Positions 55,907 through 64,000 of a stretch of DNA of 64,000 nucleotides are shown piece by piece. A program made the position numbers and the translations under genes. This stretch comes from Pigmentiphaga kullae (GTDB lineage Bacteria > Pseudomonadota > Gammaproteobacteria > Burkholderiales > Burkholderiaceae_B). Below the pieces are notes generated by a model. The model was not told the origin of the DNA, made no database searches, and was given only the letters and a program-made list of their open reading frames with translations. The stretch covers positions 124,001-188,000 of the forward strand of contig NZ_SGXC01000002.1 in the NCBI RefSeq assembly GCF_004216695.1, in the 5' to 3' direction. Position 1 is the stretch's first letter; each line of letters begins with the position of its first letter.

Positions 55907-56893
55907 ATGGATCGTCGAACAGCATTGAAGGCGGCGGGCGGCGTGGCGGCCCTGTCGTGGACCCCGGCGCTGCGGGCGCAGGAGAAATATCCGTCCCGTC
56001 CCGTGCGCATCGTGGTGCAGTATCCGCCCGGGGGCGTGACCGACGTGGCGGCCCGCCTGGTCGGCGAGGTGCTGACCCGCAAGTACGGACAGCCCACGGT
56101 CATCGAAAACCGGCCGGGGGCAAGCGGCATCATCGGCCAGCAGTACGTCGCCGGCCTGCCTCCAGATGGCTACACGCTCATCACCGGTGGCCTGGGCGGC
56201 AACGTGATCCCGCCGGTCACGGTGCGCAACCTGCCCCTGGATGTGGTGCGGTCGTTCGTCCCCATCGCGCAGGTGGCGGAGTTCGTCAACATCCTGGTCG
56301 TCCCGCAGCATCATCCCGCCACCTCGGTGCGCGAGCTGATCGCGCATGCCAGGCGTTCGCCCAAGCCGCTCAGCTACGGTTCGAACGGGCTGGGCACCTC
56401 GGTGCACCTGACCAGCGAATTGTTCGCCTCGACCGCCGGCATCGACCTCATGCACGTGCCCTACAAGGGCAGCAACGAGGCGTTGGTCGACACGGTGAAC
56501 GGCAACCTGGATTTCTGTTTTTCCAATCTGCCGCCGGTGGTGCCCCTGCTCAAGAGCGGCAAGCTGCGCGCGCTGGCGGTGACCAGTTCGTATCGCATCC
56601 GGCAACTGCCCGAGGTGCCCACCATGGCCGAGGCGGGCGTGCAGGACTTCGTCGTCACGAGCTGGCTGGGCATCTACGGTCCGGCGAAGATGCCGGCCGC
56701 CATCGTCGGTCAATTGGGGCGGGACATCGCGGACGGCCTGCGCCAGCCCGACATGACCGCCCGGCTGGAGGCGGCCGCCTTCGAACCGCGGCCGCTGGAT
56801 TCGGTGGCGTTCGCACGGGTGAACCAGTCGGAACTGACGCGCTGGGACGCCATCGCCAGGCGTTCGAAGGTGGCGCTGGAATTCGGCCAGTAG
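55907..56893 (+). CDS. Periplasmic solute receptor, Bug (TctC) family, copy 2
   Basis: A 328-residue binding protein with a signal peptide (about 1-24, ending ALRAQ) and the family motifs VVQYPPGGVTDVAARLVGE, VIENRPGASGIIGQQYV, SYGSNGLGTSVHLTSELF and HVPYKGSNEALVDTVNGNLDF. It is closely similar in layout to the Bug protein at 44904 (both carry AQVAEFVN and a DFVVTSWLG segment), which suggests related ligands. It follows the cupin gene by 47 bases. Confidence 0.92.
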   Translation: MDRRTALKAAGGVAALSWTPALRAQEKYPSRPVRIVVQYPPGGVTDVAARLVGEVLTRKYGQPTVIENRPGASGIIGQQYVAGLPPDGYTLITGGLGGNVIPPVTVRNLPLDVVRSFVPIAQVAEFVNILVVPQHHPATSVRELIAHARRSPKPLSYGSNGLGTSVHLTSELFASTAGIDLMHVPYKGSNEALVDTVNGNLDFCFSNLPPVVPLLKSGKLRALAVTSSYRIRQLPEVPTMAEAGVQDFVVTSWLGIYGPAKMPAAIVGQLGRDIADGLRQPDMTARLEAAAFEPRPLDSVAFARVNQSELTRWDAIARRSKVALEFGQ

Positions 56894-56948
56894 GGCCGCC
56901 GGACCCTGCATTGTCTATTCGGGAACCGGCGGATATAGTCATGCTGCC

Positions 56949-57908
56949 ATGGACATCAACAAGCTCGACCTGAACCTCCTGCTGGTCTTCGAGGCGCTCT
57001 ATCTCGAGCGCAACGTGACGCGCGCGGGGGAACGCGTGGGCCTGTCCCAGCCGTCCATGAGCAACGCCCTGCTGCGTTTGCGCAACCAATGCAACGACCC
57101 GCTGTTCGTGCGCACGCAGGGCGGCATGGAACCCACTTCCTATGCGTCCGAGCTGGCCGGCAGCGTGCTGCGGGCACTGGAACTGGTGCGCAACGGCTTC
57201 GAACAGGCCAGCGGGTTCGACCCGGCTTCCAGCCAGCGCAGCTTCACGCTGCTGATGTCCGATTTTTCCCAGTTCCTGGTGCTGCCGCAGCTGGTGGCGC
57301 GCTTCAAGTCGTCGGCGCCGGGCATCAGCCTGGAGGTCAGCAGCCTCAGCCGCGAACACTACCGGGCGGCCCTGGAAAACGGCGACGCCGACCTGGCCGT
57401 CGGCAATCTGCAGGAACTGCAGAGCGGCTTCTACCAGCAAGGCCTGTTCGTCGACCAGCATGTCTGCGTGATGGGCAACGGTTTTCGCAAGGCGGCCGAG
57501 GCGATCACGCTGGACGAATACCTCGCGGCGCGGCACCTGGTGGTAACGGCCAACAAGACCGACCTGCAGATCGAAAAGGAACTGGGCAAGCAGGGGCACC
57601 GGCGCGAGGTGGCGCTGCGCGTGCCCAATTACCTGGTGCTGCCCAAGATCCTGGCGCAGACGGACCTGATCGTCACGGTGCCCGAGGTCATCGCCCAGGC
57701 CATTACCGACGATGCCGCCGGAGCGACCTGGTCGCGGCTGCCGTTCCAGACCCCTCATACGCACATGCGCCAGTTCTGGCATGCGCGCTACCACCATGAC
57801 AGCGCCAACACCTGGCTGCGCCGGCAGATCGCCGACCTGCACATAGGCGCCAGCCTGCGCAAGGTGGGTGCCGGCCCGACGCCGCCGGCCTGCTCCGAGG
57901 CGGCGTGA
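56949..57908 (+). CDS. LysR-family regulator, NodD/DntR-like group
   Basis: A 319-residue LTTR with the DLNLLLVFEALYLERNVTRAGERVGLSQPSMSNALLRLR winged helix and an effector domain starting near residue 95. The start motif MDINKLDLNLLLVFE is typical of the NodD/DntR/NahR group, which responds to aromatic compounds. It ends the accessory catabolic region and probably acts on one of the two operons beside it. Confidence 0.9.
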   Translation: MDINKLDLNLLLVFEALYLERNVTRAGERVGLSQPSMSNALLRLRNQCNDPLFVRTQGGMEPTSYASELAGSVLRALELVRNGFEQASGFDPASSQRSFTLLMSDFSQFLVLPQLVARFKSSAPGISLEVSSLSREHYRAALENGDADLAVGNLQELQSGFYQQGLFVDQHVCVMGNGFRKAAEAITLDEYLAARHLVVTANKTDLQIEKELGKQGHRREVALRVPNYLVLPKILAQTDLIVTVPEVIAQAITDDAAGATWSRLPFQTPHTHMRQFWHARYHHDSANTWLRRQIADLHIGASLRKVGAGPTPPACSEAA

Positions 57909-57920
57909 ACGGCCTCGCGG

Positions 57921-58652
57921 CTATTGCGCCAGCGCCACCAGGTGGCCCCAGTTCAGCCGCGATTGCAGATGGAAGTAGGTCATGGCCAGCCAGCCCTTGC
58001 GCATCCATGCGGTGGCCGTGGCGTCGGGCAACTGGTCGAAGCGGCTCTCGTCCACGACCAGGAAGCCGTCCAGCGTGACACGCTCGCCGCCTTGCAGGTC
58101 CACGGCCACCTGGCGGGGGATCAGCAGGTTCTCGGCCCGCAGGGCCGCGACATAGTCGCGCGTCATGGCCAGGCCGGCCTGGAGCTCTCCCAGGAACTGC
58201 AGCATTTCCCCGACCACGGGAGCAGGCTGTCCGCCCTCGAACAGGGGCTGGGCATCGGCGGCGGCGCTGCGCAGGTGCTCGGCGTCTTCGTCCACGCACA
58301 GCGCGTAGCGCTGGCTGGCCGGGTCTTCCTGCAGGATGAACGGATAGCGCCGCAGGTGGGCGGGAATGTAGCGGCTGGGCCGCCAACGCCCGGCGGCGTC
58401 CACCATCAGGTTCTGCGCGTTGCGCAGGCCCAGCACCGCCATGGGCATCTGCTCGTCGCCGGCGAACACGATGGGCAGGTCCCGCGCGGCCATCGCGAAC
58501 TCCGTGGCCACCAGCGGCACCGCGGTCTGGCCGCGCGCGAAGGCGTAGCCGGCCTGGCGGTCGAACCGCAGATGGGCGTGGCGCTGCGGATCCAGCGCGC
58601 GGGCCTGGGCGAACATGGGGGCGTTGGCGCCCGCCTGGGGGGAAGTGGTCAT
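57921..58652 (-). CDS. SapC-family protein
   Basis: A 243-residue protein with the SapC-family core: GYAFARGQTAVPLVATEFAMAARDLPIVFAG near the start, LGLRNAQNLMVDAAGRWRPSRYIPAHLRRYPFIL and LDGFLVVDESRFDQLP. The family is named for a Campylobacter surface-layer gene, but its function in proteobacteria is not established. It converges on the LysR gene (12-bp gap) and lies 10 bases after fnr on the same strand. Confidence 0.8.
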   Translation of the reverse strand: MTTSPQAGANAPMFAQARALDPQRHAHLRFDRQAGYAFARGQTAVPLVATEFAMAARDLPIVFAGDEQMPMAVLGLRNAQNLMVDAAGRWRPSRYIPAHLRRYPFILQEDPASQRYALCVDEDAEHLRSAAADAQPLFEGGQPAPVVGEMLQFLGELQAGLAMTRDYVAALRAENLLIPRQVAVDLQGGERVTLDGFLVVDESRFDQLPDATATAWMRKGWLAMTYFHLQSRLNWGHLVALAQ

Positions 58653-58662
58653 CGATGTCCTG

Positions 58663-59388
58663 CTAGCAATGGGGGCCGGCCAGGCGCCGCAGCGCCGGCA
58701 TGTCGAGGATCTCGACCTGCTTTTGCTGGATGCGCAGCACGCCGGACTTGGCGAAGCGCGAGAACAGCCGGCTCACCGTCTCGAGGGTCAGCCCGAGGAA
58801 GTTGCCGATTTCCTCGCGGCTCATGCGCAGCACGAAGGCCGACGAGGAATAGCCGCGCGCGGCCAGGCGTTCCGACAGGCTGACCAGGAACACGGCCAGC
58901 CGCTCTTCGGCGCGCATGGTACCCAGCGACAGCAGCATCTGCTGGTCCTGTTCGATCTCGCGGCTCATCAGCCGCATGAGCTGGCGCTGCAGCGACGGCA
59001 GGTGGTTGGCCAGCGAGGACAGGTCGCGCACCGGGATCACGCAGACCTCGCTGTCCTCCAGCGCGATGGCGGTCGAGGCATGACTGCTGCGGCCCAGGGC
59101 GTCCAGCCCCACGATCTCGCCGGGCAGGTGAAAGCCGGTGATCTGCTGGCGCCCGTCGGCCAGTTCGAGATAGGTCTTCAGGGTGCCGAAGCGGATGCCG
59201 TAGACGGCGTCCAGGCCGTCTTCGAAGCGAAAGAGGGATTCGCCCCGGGCCAGCCGCACGCGCTGCTGCACCAGTTCGTCCATCCGGCCGGCGTCCTCGG
59301 CGGCCATGCCCACGGGCAGGCAGAACTGTCCCAGCCCGCAGGTCGAGCAGCGTACGGAGTCTAGGGTAACTGGAATGCGTTTGGTCAT
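58663..59388 (-). CDS. fnr: Oxygen-sensing regulator Fnr
   Basis: A 241-residue CRP/FNR regulator with a [4Fe-4S] sensor: C14, C17, C23 (CSTCGLGQFC) and C116 (DSEVCVIPV), the four ligands of classical FNR. The helix-turn-helix MSREEIGNFLGLTLETVSRLFSRF carries the E..SR residues that read TTGAT half-sites. The start at 59388 is set by MTKRIPVTLDSVRC; an upstream extension is unlikely. Its position directly before the sapC-like gene suggests co-transcription. Confidence 0.93.
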   Translation of the reverse strand: MTKRIPVTLDSVRCSTCGLGQFCLPVGMAAEDAGRMDELVQQRVRLARGESLFRFEDGLDAVYGIRFGTLKTYLELADGRQQITGFHLPGEIVGLDALGRSSHASTAIALEDSEVCVIPVRDLSSLANHLPSLQRQLMRLMSREIEQDQQMLLSLGTMRAEERLAVFLVSLSERLAARGYSSSAFVLRMSREEIGNFLGLTLETVSRLFSRFAKSGVLRIQQKQVEILDMPALRRLAGPHC

Positions 59389-59443
59389 GGCTTGTCTTGG
59401 TTCTGGGCCGGCGGCGGCCTGGGCGGGCACCGGTCCGGGAGGG

Positions 59444-60340
59444 CTAGGGCAGGCGCTTGGCGTAGCTTTGCCGCAGCATGTCGATGAAGACGCGGACGCG
59501 CAGCGGCAGATGCTTGCGCTGAGGATACACGGCGTAGATGGCGTTGGGGGGCGCGGCGAATTCGTCGAGCACCGTCACCAGCCGGCCTTCCCTGAGGTCG
59601 TCCTCGATTTCCCACAGCGATCGCCATGCCAGCCCCCGTCCGTCCAGCGTCCAGGCATGGAGCACGGCGCCGTCGGTGCACTCCAGCGTACCCGATACGC
59701 GCTGCGGTGTCGTCTTGCCGTCCAGGGTGAAGAGCCAGCCGCGCGCCTGGTTGACGCCGGTGCCGAAGGACAGGCAGTTGTGGCGCGCCAGGTCGGTGGG
59801 GTGCTGCGGGGTGCCGTGCCGGCGCAGGTAGGCGGGCGCGGCGACCACCATGCGGCGGTTGTCGGCCAGGCGCACGCTGACCATGCTGGAGTCGGCCAGG
59901 TCGCCGATGCGGATGGCGCAGTCATAACCTTCGTTGACCAGGTCCACCAGCCGGTCGCTCAGGTCCAGCGTCACGGTGATGCCGGGGTAGGCATCCAGCA
60001 GCCGCGGCAGCAGGGGGGCGACGTGGCGTCGGCCGAAGCCGCCCGGCGCGGTGACGCGGAAGTGTCCCTTGGGATGCTCGCCGCCTGCCGCCACGCTGTT
60101 CTCGGCGTTCTCCAGCGTCTGCAGGATCTGCTGGCATTCCTCGAAGAATTCCGTGCCCTCGGCGCTGAGCGAGATCTTGCGCGTGGTGCGGATCAGCAGC
60201 TTGACGCCCAGCCGGGCTTCCAGCGCGTCGATGCGCCGGCCGATGACGGCGGGGGCGACGCCTTCGCTGCGGGCCGCGGCCGACAGGCTCCCGCGTACGA
60301 CGGCCGAGACGAAGGATTCGATCTGCTTGAAGCGGTCCAT
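59444..60340 (-). CDS. LysR-family regulator
   Basis: A 298-residue LTTR of the large CrgA/DsdC-like group: MDRFKQIESFVSAVVRGSLSAAARSEGVAPAVIGRRIDALEARLGVKLLIRTTR is the winged helix and linker. The effector domain is complete, ending RVRVFIDMLRQSYAKRLP. There is no divergent target gene. An A/T-rich palindrome lies 23-43 bases upstream of its start codon. Confidence 0.9.
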   Translation of the reverse strand: MDRFKQIESFVSAVVRGSLSAAARSEGVAPAVIGRRIDALEARLGVKLLIRTTRKISLSAEGTEFFEECQQILQTLENAENSVAAGGEHPKGHFRVTAPGGFGRRHVAPLLPRLLDAYPGITVTLDLSDRLVDLVNEGYDCAIRIGDLADSSMVSVRLADNRRMVVAAPAYLRRHGTPQHPTDLARHNCLSFGTGVNQARGWLFTLDGKTTPQRVSGTLECTDGAVLHAWTLDGRGLAWRSLWEIEDDLREGRLVTVLDEFAAPPNAIYAVYPQRKHLPLRVRVFIDMLRQSYAKRLP

Positions 60341-60362
60341 GGGACGGGCGCGGGTGATTTAT

Positions 60363-60383
60363 GCAAAATAGTAAATAATTTGC
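60363..60383. promoter_or_regulatory. Palindrome upstream of the LysR gene at 59444
   Basis: Arms GCAAAATA and TAATTTGC (seven of eight positions pair) around GTAAA, in the only A/T-rich part of the 89-bp gap between the LysR start and the hybrid kinase stop. A candidate autoregulatory LysR site. Confidence 0.45.
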
Positions 60384-60429
60384 GCCCGATTTTAGCCCAT
60401 CCCTAAAAACCGAAGGCGGCGCCGGCGTA

Positions 60430-62370
60430 TCAGGCCTGGGGATCGCGTTGCAGGACGCGGATCAACTGGTCGATGTCCAGCGGCTTGGTCAGGTGGAATG
60501 CAAAGCCGGCGTCCAGGCAGCGGCGCACGTCGGATTCCATGCCATAGCCCGTGAGCGCAACCGCGATCTGGTCGGGCTGGGGAGCGTAGCGGCGCAGCAC
60601 GTCGATGCCATCGCCGTCGGGCAGCCCCATGTCGCTGACCAGGACGTCGTAGCGCCTGGCGTCGACACAGCGGCAGGCCGCCGCCACGTTTTCCGCGACC
60701 TCGACCTCGTAGCCGTATTCGGTCAGCAGGAACTGCATGGCCTCGGCGGTATCGATGTTGTCCTCGACCAGCAGGATGCTGGCGGGGCGGACCAGGGGAG
60801 CGGACACGGGCAGGGTCTCCTCGGCAGGGGCGTGCAGGGCGCCGCTGGCAGGGTCGTCCAGCGTCAGCGTGAAGGTCGTGCCCTTGCCCTGGCCGTCGCT
60901 GCGCACGCCCAGTGTGCCGCCATGGCGCTGCGCCAGCGAGCTGGCGATGGCCAGCCCCAGGCCCAGGCCGCCGCGCGACTGGGCGGCGTCTTCCTCGCCC
61001 TGGTCGAAGGCATCGAAGATGCGCTTGAGGGCCTGCGGGGGAATGCCTATGCCCGTGTCCGCGACGTCGACGGCGATCTTGCCCGGTACCGGCTGGTAGA
61101 CGGTGACGCGTATCTCGCCGCCGCGGGGCGTGAATTTGATGGCATTTTTCAGCAGGTTCCAGACGATCTGCTGCAGGCGGGCCGGATCCGCCTGTACGAT
61201 CACCGGATAGGGCAGGGGCGTGTAGTGCAGCTCGATGTGGCGGGCGGCGGCTTCCTCGCGGAAGATCTCGGCGATCCCGTTCAGGATGCCCACGAGGTCG
61301 GTGGGTTCCAGGCGCAGGCTCAGCTTGTCGTTGACGATCTTGGAGATGTCGAGCAGGTCGTCAATCAGACGGGCCTCGACCTCTACGTTGCGCTTGATCA
61401 GTTCGACGCTGCGGCGGCATTCGGGGGCCAGGTCCTGGCGCAGGTCCAGCGCCTGCGCCGCCGCGTAGATGGGGCCCAGCGGGGTGCGCAGCTCGTGCGA
61501 CAGCACCGCCAGGAAGCGGTCCTTGGCGCGGTTGGCGGCCTCGGCCTGTTCCTTGGCCACCTGCAGCAGGTCGGCCGCGACGCGGCTGTCGGTCATGTCG
61601 CGCACGATGCGCGAAAAACCGCGCACGGCGCCGCCGTTGCCGAATATGGCCGTGGTCACCACCGAGGCGTAGAAGGTGGCGCCGTTCTTGCGCATCAGCC
61701 AGCGTTCCTCGGCCAGGCTGTTGCCGGTGCCGATGTCGGCGAGCTGCTGGCGCAGCGAGTCTGCTTCGGGCTGGCCCGGCTCGGGAGGCAGGTTGAACAT
61801 GTCGCCGGGGCGTCCGATCACCTCTTCGGCAGGATAGCCGAACAGCCATTCCGAGGCGCGGTTCCAGCTTTCTATCGTGCCTTCCAGCGACAGGGTTGCC
61901 ACCGAGTAATCGCGCAGCGCGTCGATCAGCTGCCCGAAATAGGTTTCGCTCTCGCGCAGCCGGCGCTCGGCATCGTGCCGGGACCGCCGCTCGCGGGCCT
62001 CGTCCAGGGCCCGCCTCACGACGATGGGCAGGCGTTCCAGGCGCTGCTTGAGCACGTAGTCGGTGGCGCCTTCCTTCAACATGTCGACCGCGTGTTCCTC
62101 GCCCAGCACGCCGGAGACGAAGATGAAGGGCAGGGCGGTGGGGTGGCTGCGCGCGATCCGCAGCGCCTCGCTGCCGGGAAAGCCCGGCATGTGGAAATCG
62201 GACAGCACGAGGTCGAAGTTCCCGTCGTCCAGGGCCCGGGTGAAGTCGGCCTCGTTGTTGACGATGACGCTCTCCACGCTGAGTCCCGAGATAGACAGGC
62301 GTTCCAGGGTCAGTTCCGCATCGTGGGGATCGTCCTCGGCAAGCAGGACGCGCATGGCGGGCGGGTTCAC
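60430..62370 (-). CDS. Hybrid histidine kinase (REC-PAS-HisKA-HATPase-REC)
   Basis: A 646-residue multi-domain signalling protein. N-terminal receiver with phospho-acceptor D58 (LVLSDFHMPG), PAS domain about 143-262, HisKA with H292 (LSHELRTPLG), catalytic domain with N box NLLKNAIKFTP, G1 DTGIGIP and G2 GGLGLGLA, and a second receiver with D580 (LVSDMGLPDGDG). No transmembrane segment, so it is cytoplasmic. GTG start overlapping the receiver gene (GTGA). Likely receives phosphate from the phytochrome-like kinase through the receiver protein; no output DNA-binding domain is present. Confidence 0.92.
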   Translation of the reverse strand: MNPPAMRVLLAEDDPHDAELTLERLSISGLSVESVIVNNEADFTRALDDGNFDLVLSDFHMPGFPGSEALRIARSHPTALPFIFVSGVLGEEHAVDMLKEGATDYVLKQRLERLPIVVRRALDEARERRSRHDAERRLRESETYFGQLIDALRDYSVATLSLEGTIESWNRASEWLFGYPAEEVIGRPGDMFNLPPEPGQPEADSLRQQLADIGTGNSLAEERWLMRKNGATFYASVVTTAIFGNGGAVRGFSRIVRDMTDSRVAADLLQVAKEQAEAANRAKDRFLAVLSHELRTPLGPIYAAAQALDLRQDLAPECRRSVELIKRNVEVEARLIDDLLDISKIVNDKLSLRLEPTDLVGILNGIAEIFREEAAARHIELHYTPLPYPVIVQADPARLQQIVWNLLKNAIKFTPRGGEIRVTVYQPVPGKIAVDVADTGIGIPPQALKRIFDAFDQGEEDAAQSRGGLGLGLAIASSLAQRHGGTLGVRSDGQGKGTTFTLTLDDPASGALHAPAEETLPVSAPLVRPASILLVEDNIDTAEAMQFLLTEYGYEVEVAENVAAACRCVDARRYDVLVSDMGLPDGDGIDVLRRYAPQPDQIAVALTGYGMESDVRRCLDAGFAFHLTKPLDIDQLIRVLQRDPQA

Positions 62371-62852
62371 GTGGGCAGGCTCCGGGAATCGCGGTCGCCG
62401 CGGCCGGCGGAACGGCGCAGCGAGCCGGGAGGGGGCTCGTTCAACACCGCCCAGAATACGCCCAGTTCTCCGATCGCGCGCACGAAATCCGGGAAATTCA
62501 CCGGCTTGACCACGTAGGCGTTGACACCCAGGTCGTAGGCGCGCACCAGGTCGCTTTCCTCGCTGGACGAGGTCAGCATGACCACGGGCACGTTCTGCAG
62601 CCCGCGGTCCTCGCGTATGAGCTGGAGCAGTTCCAGTCCGTCCATCTTGGGCAGCTTCAGGTCCAGCAGGATGACCGCGGGGTTGCCGGCAGGCCGGTCC
62701 TGATGATGGCCGCGCCGGAACAGGTAGTCGGCGGCCTCCTCGCCGTCGCGCGCGACCACCACGTCGTTGGCGAGCTGGCTTCTTTCGAGCGCGATCAGGG
62801 TCAGTTCGAGGTCCTGGGGGCTGTCTTCGACCAGCAGAATGGGCTTGAGCAT
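62367..62852 (-). CDS. Single-domain response regulator, Rcp1-like
   Basis: A 161-residue receiver without output domain: acidic pocket LVEDSPQD, phospho-acceptor D64 (ILLDLKLPKMDG), the Thr/Ser in VVMLTSSSEESD and Lys in VVKPVNF. LELTLIALERSQLANDVVVARDGEEAADYLF is the sequence pattern of Rcp-type regulators that pair with phytochromes. About 25 residues after the receiver fold are extra. Encoded ten bases after the phytochrome-like kinase; AAGGAG in the end of that gene serves as ribosome site. Confidence 0.93.
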   Translation of the reverse strand: MLKPILLVEDSPQDLELTLIALERSQLANDVVVARDGEEAADYLFRRGHHQDRPAGNPAVILLDLKLPKMDGLELLQLIREDRGLQNVPVVMLTSSSEESDLVRAYDLGVNAYVVKPVNFPDFVRAIGELGVFWAVLNEPPPGSLRRSAGRGDRDSRSLPT

Positions 62853-62862
62853 GACGGGGATC

Positions 62863-64000
62863 TCACTCCTTCATGTCGGCCGCGGTCGCGGCAGGGGGTT
62901 GGGCGTCGGGCAGGAACAGATAGAAGGTCGCCCCGTGTCCCGGGCTTCCTTCGGCCCACACGCGGCCGCCGTGGCGTTCGACGATGCGGCGGACATTGGC
63001 CAGGCCGATGCCCGTGCCCTCGAATTCTTCCATGCGGTGCAGACGCTGGAATACGCCGAATAGTTTGCCGACGTATTTCATGTCGAAGCCCACGCCATTG
63101 TCGCGCACATGGATGACGTGGCCGCCGTGGCGGGGTTCGGCGGAGATTTCGATCACCGCGGGGGCCCGGCCGCGCGTGTACTTGATGGCGTTGGACAACA
63201 GATTTCGCAGCGCCAGGTGCATGTAGGCGGCGTCGGCGTGGACGGACGGCAGATCGCCCATGATCCATTCCACCTGGCGGCCGTCCAGGTCGGGAGCGAG
63301 TTCGCGGCGTATCTGCTCGAGCACCTGCGCCAGATCCACCTGCGAGGGCCGCAGGGCCGAGCGGCCCATCTGCGAGAAGGTCAGCAGGGCATCGACCAGC
63401 CTGCCGGCGAAGCGCGCCGAATCGCCGATGTTGTCGAGATAGCGCGCGCCGCGGTCCGACAGATGGGCGCCTTCGTACTCGCGCAGCAGGTCGGCGTAGC
63501 CTGCGATATGGCGCAGCGGCGCGCGCAGGTCGTGCGAGACGCTGTACGAGAAGGCTTCGAGTTCCTGGTTGGTGCGGCCCAGTTCGTCGGCCAGGCCGGC
63601 GAGTTCCTCGGCCTTGCGCAGCACCACGCCGGTGATGGCGGTGCGCAGCTCCGCCGCGCTTTCCAGTTCGCAGGGCTCCCACGGGCGGGCGCGGCCGCGC
63701 GCCCATTCCGGCCGGAACCAGAGCACGTAGTTGGCGTGCAGCTCCGAGATCGGCAAGGCCAGCACGCCGCAGGCCACGTCGCGCAGCGAGGCGAACTCGG
63801 GCACCGCCTCGGGCAGGCAGGCGGTATGGAAGAGCGCCGTGTCGCCGGCGCGCGCCAGCCGGGCCGCCAGCGCCTGCACGGCCCGGTGGCCGGGCGTCCG
63901 GCCGAAGGTCAGGCAGTCGTTGCCATGCACGATGGCCGCGCCGCCCGCGTCCGCGAAGGCCAGCAGCGGGGCCGGCACGCTGGCCAGCCCGGCAGGGACG
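62863..64000 (-). CDS. Phytochrome-like histidine kinase, N-terminus outside window
   Basis: The frame is open to the window edge, so chromophore-binding PAS and GAF domains would lie beyond it. Visible are the end of a PHY-like domain (DTALFHTACLPEAVPEF, GVLALPISELHANYVLWFRPE), a helical linker, HisKA (EAFSYSVSHDLRAPLRHI, His codon at 63532-63534) and HATPase (NLLSNAIKYT, VRDNGVGFD, GTGIGLANV). After FRPE only about nine residues precede the PWEPCELESAAELR helix; the usual PHY tongue with its PRxSF motif, some 30 residues or more, is absent. Name by pattern; the light-sensing part cannot be checked here. Confidence 0.8.
   Translation of the reverse strand, partial: VPAGLASVPAPLLAFADAGGAAIVHGNDCLTFGRTPGHRAVQALAARLARAGDTALFHTACLPEAVPEFASLRDVACGVLALPISELHANYVLWFRPEWARGRARPWEPCELESAAELRTAITGVVLRKAEELAGLADELGRTNQELEAFSYSVSHDLRAPLRHIAGYADLLREYEGAHLSDRGARYLDNIGDSARFAGRLVDALLTFSQMGRSALRPSQVDLAQVLEQIRRELAPDLDGRQVEWIMGDLPSVHADAAYMHLALRNLLSNAIKYTRGRAPAVIEISAEPRHGGHVIHVRDNGVGFDMKYVGKLFGVFQRLHRMEEFEGTGIGLANVRRIVERHGGRVWAEGSPGHGATFYLFLPDAQPPAATAADMKE

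Overview
The window is about 64 kb of GC-rich, densely coded proteobacterial chromosome. It looks like an Alcaligenaceae betaproteobacterium of the Bordetella/Achromobacter type. The basis is three things: the gene order plsX-fabH-fabD-fabG-acpP-fabF-rpoE-rseA-rseB-mucD, then lepA-lepB-rnc-era-recO-pdxJ-acpS-nagZ-uvrC; two tricarboxylate receptors of the Bug (TctC-like) type beside catabolic enzymes; and overall base and codon use. I see no tRNA, rRNA, insertion sequence, prophage or CRISPR array. The genus is inference.

Layout. 1-7972: end of a MocR-type regulator, then rne and its terminator, a 707-bp divergent region, and rluC, a HAD phosphatase and an SppA-like peptidase. 8012-13644 (minus strand): an SsuABC-type importer encoded with a two-cluster ferredoxin and an FAD subunit of the fumarate reductase/APS reductase fold, substrate unknown. 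13819-15152: an RsmI-like methylase and Maf. 15307-22264: YceD, L32 and the fatty acid synthesis operon. 22267-26700: a YgfX-like membrane protein and the sigma-E envelope stress operon, closed by strong hairpins. 26926-36777: the lepA to uvrC housekeeping block, with many overlapping starts and stops. 36837-38706: pgsA and an MFS exporter.

39070-57908 is an accessory catabolic region. It holds a 1244-residue SARP/AAA/TPR regulator with a cyclase-like domain that has lost its metal ligands. A seven-gene operon follows (Rieske oxygenase alpha and beta, Bug receptor, small unknown protein, class III aminotransferase, ThDP enzyme, aldehyde dehydrogenase). Next comes a GntR-controlled group (RidA, nitroreductase, GntR, 2-hydroxyacid dehydrogenase, IlvD/EDD dehydratase, cupin, second Bug receptor) and a LysR gene. 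A near-perfect operator for the GntR protein is visible. 57921-60340 encodes SapC, Fnr and another LysR regulator. 60430-64000 encodes a phosphorelay: a phytochrome-like kinase (cut by the window end, apparently without the PHY tongue), an Rcp-like receiver and a hybrid kinase.

A family of GC-rich interspersed palindromic repeats (four clear copies, one partial) lies between or at the ends of genes. One copy has been read into the recO coding sequence and supplies its last 30 or so codons. Another remnant supplies the ribosome binding site of rnc.
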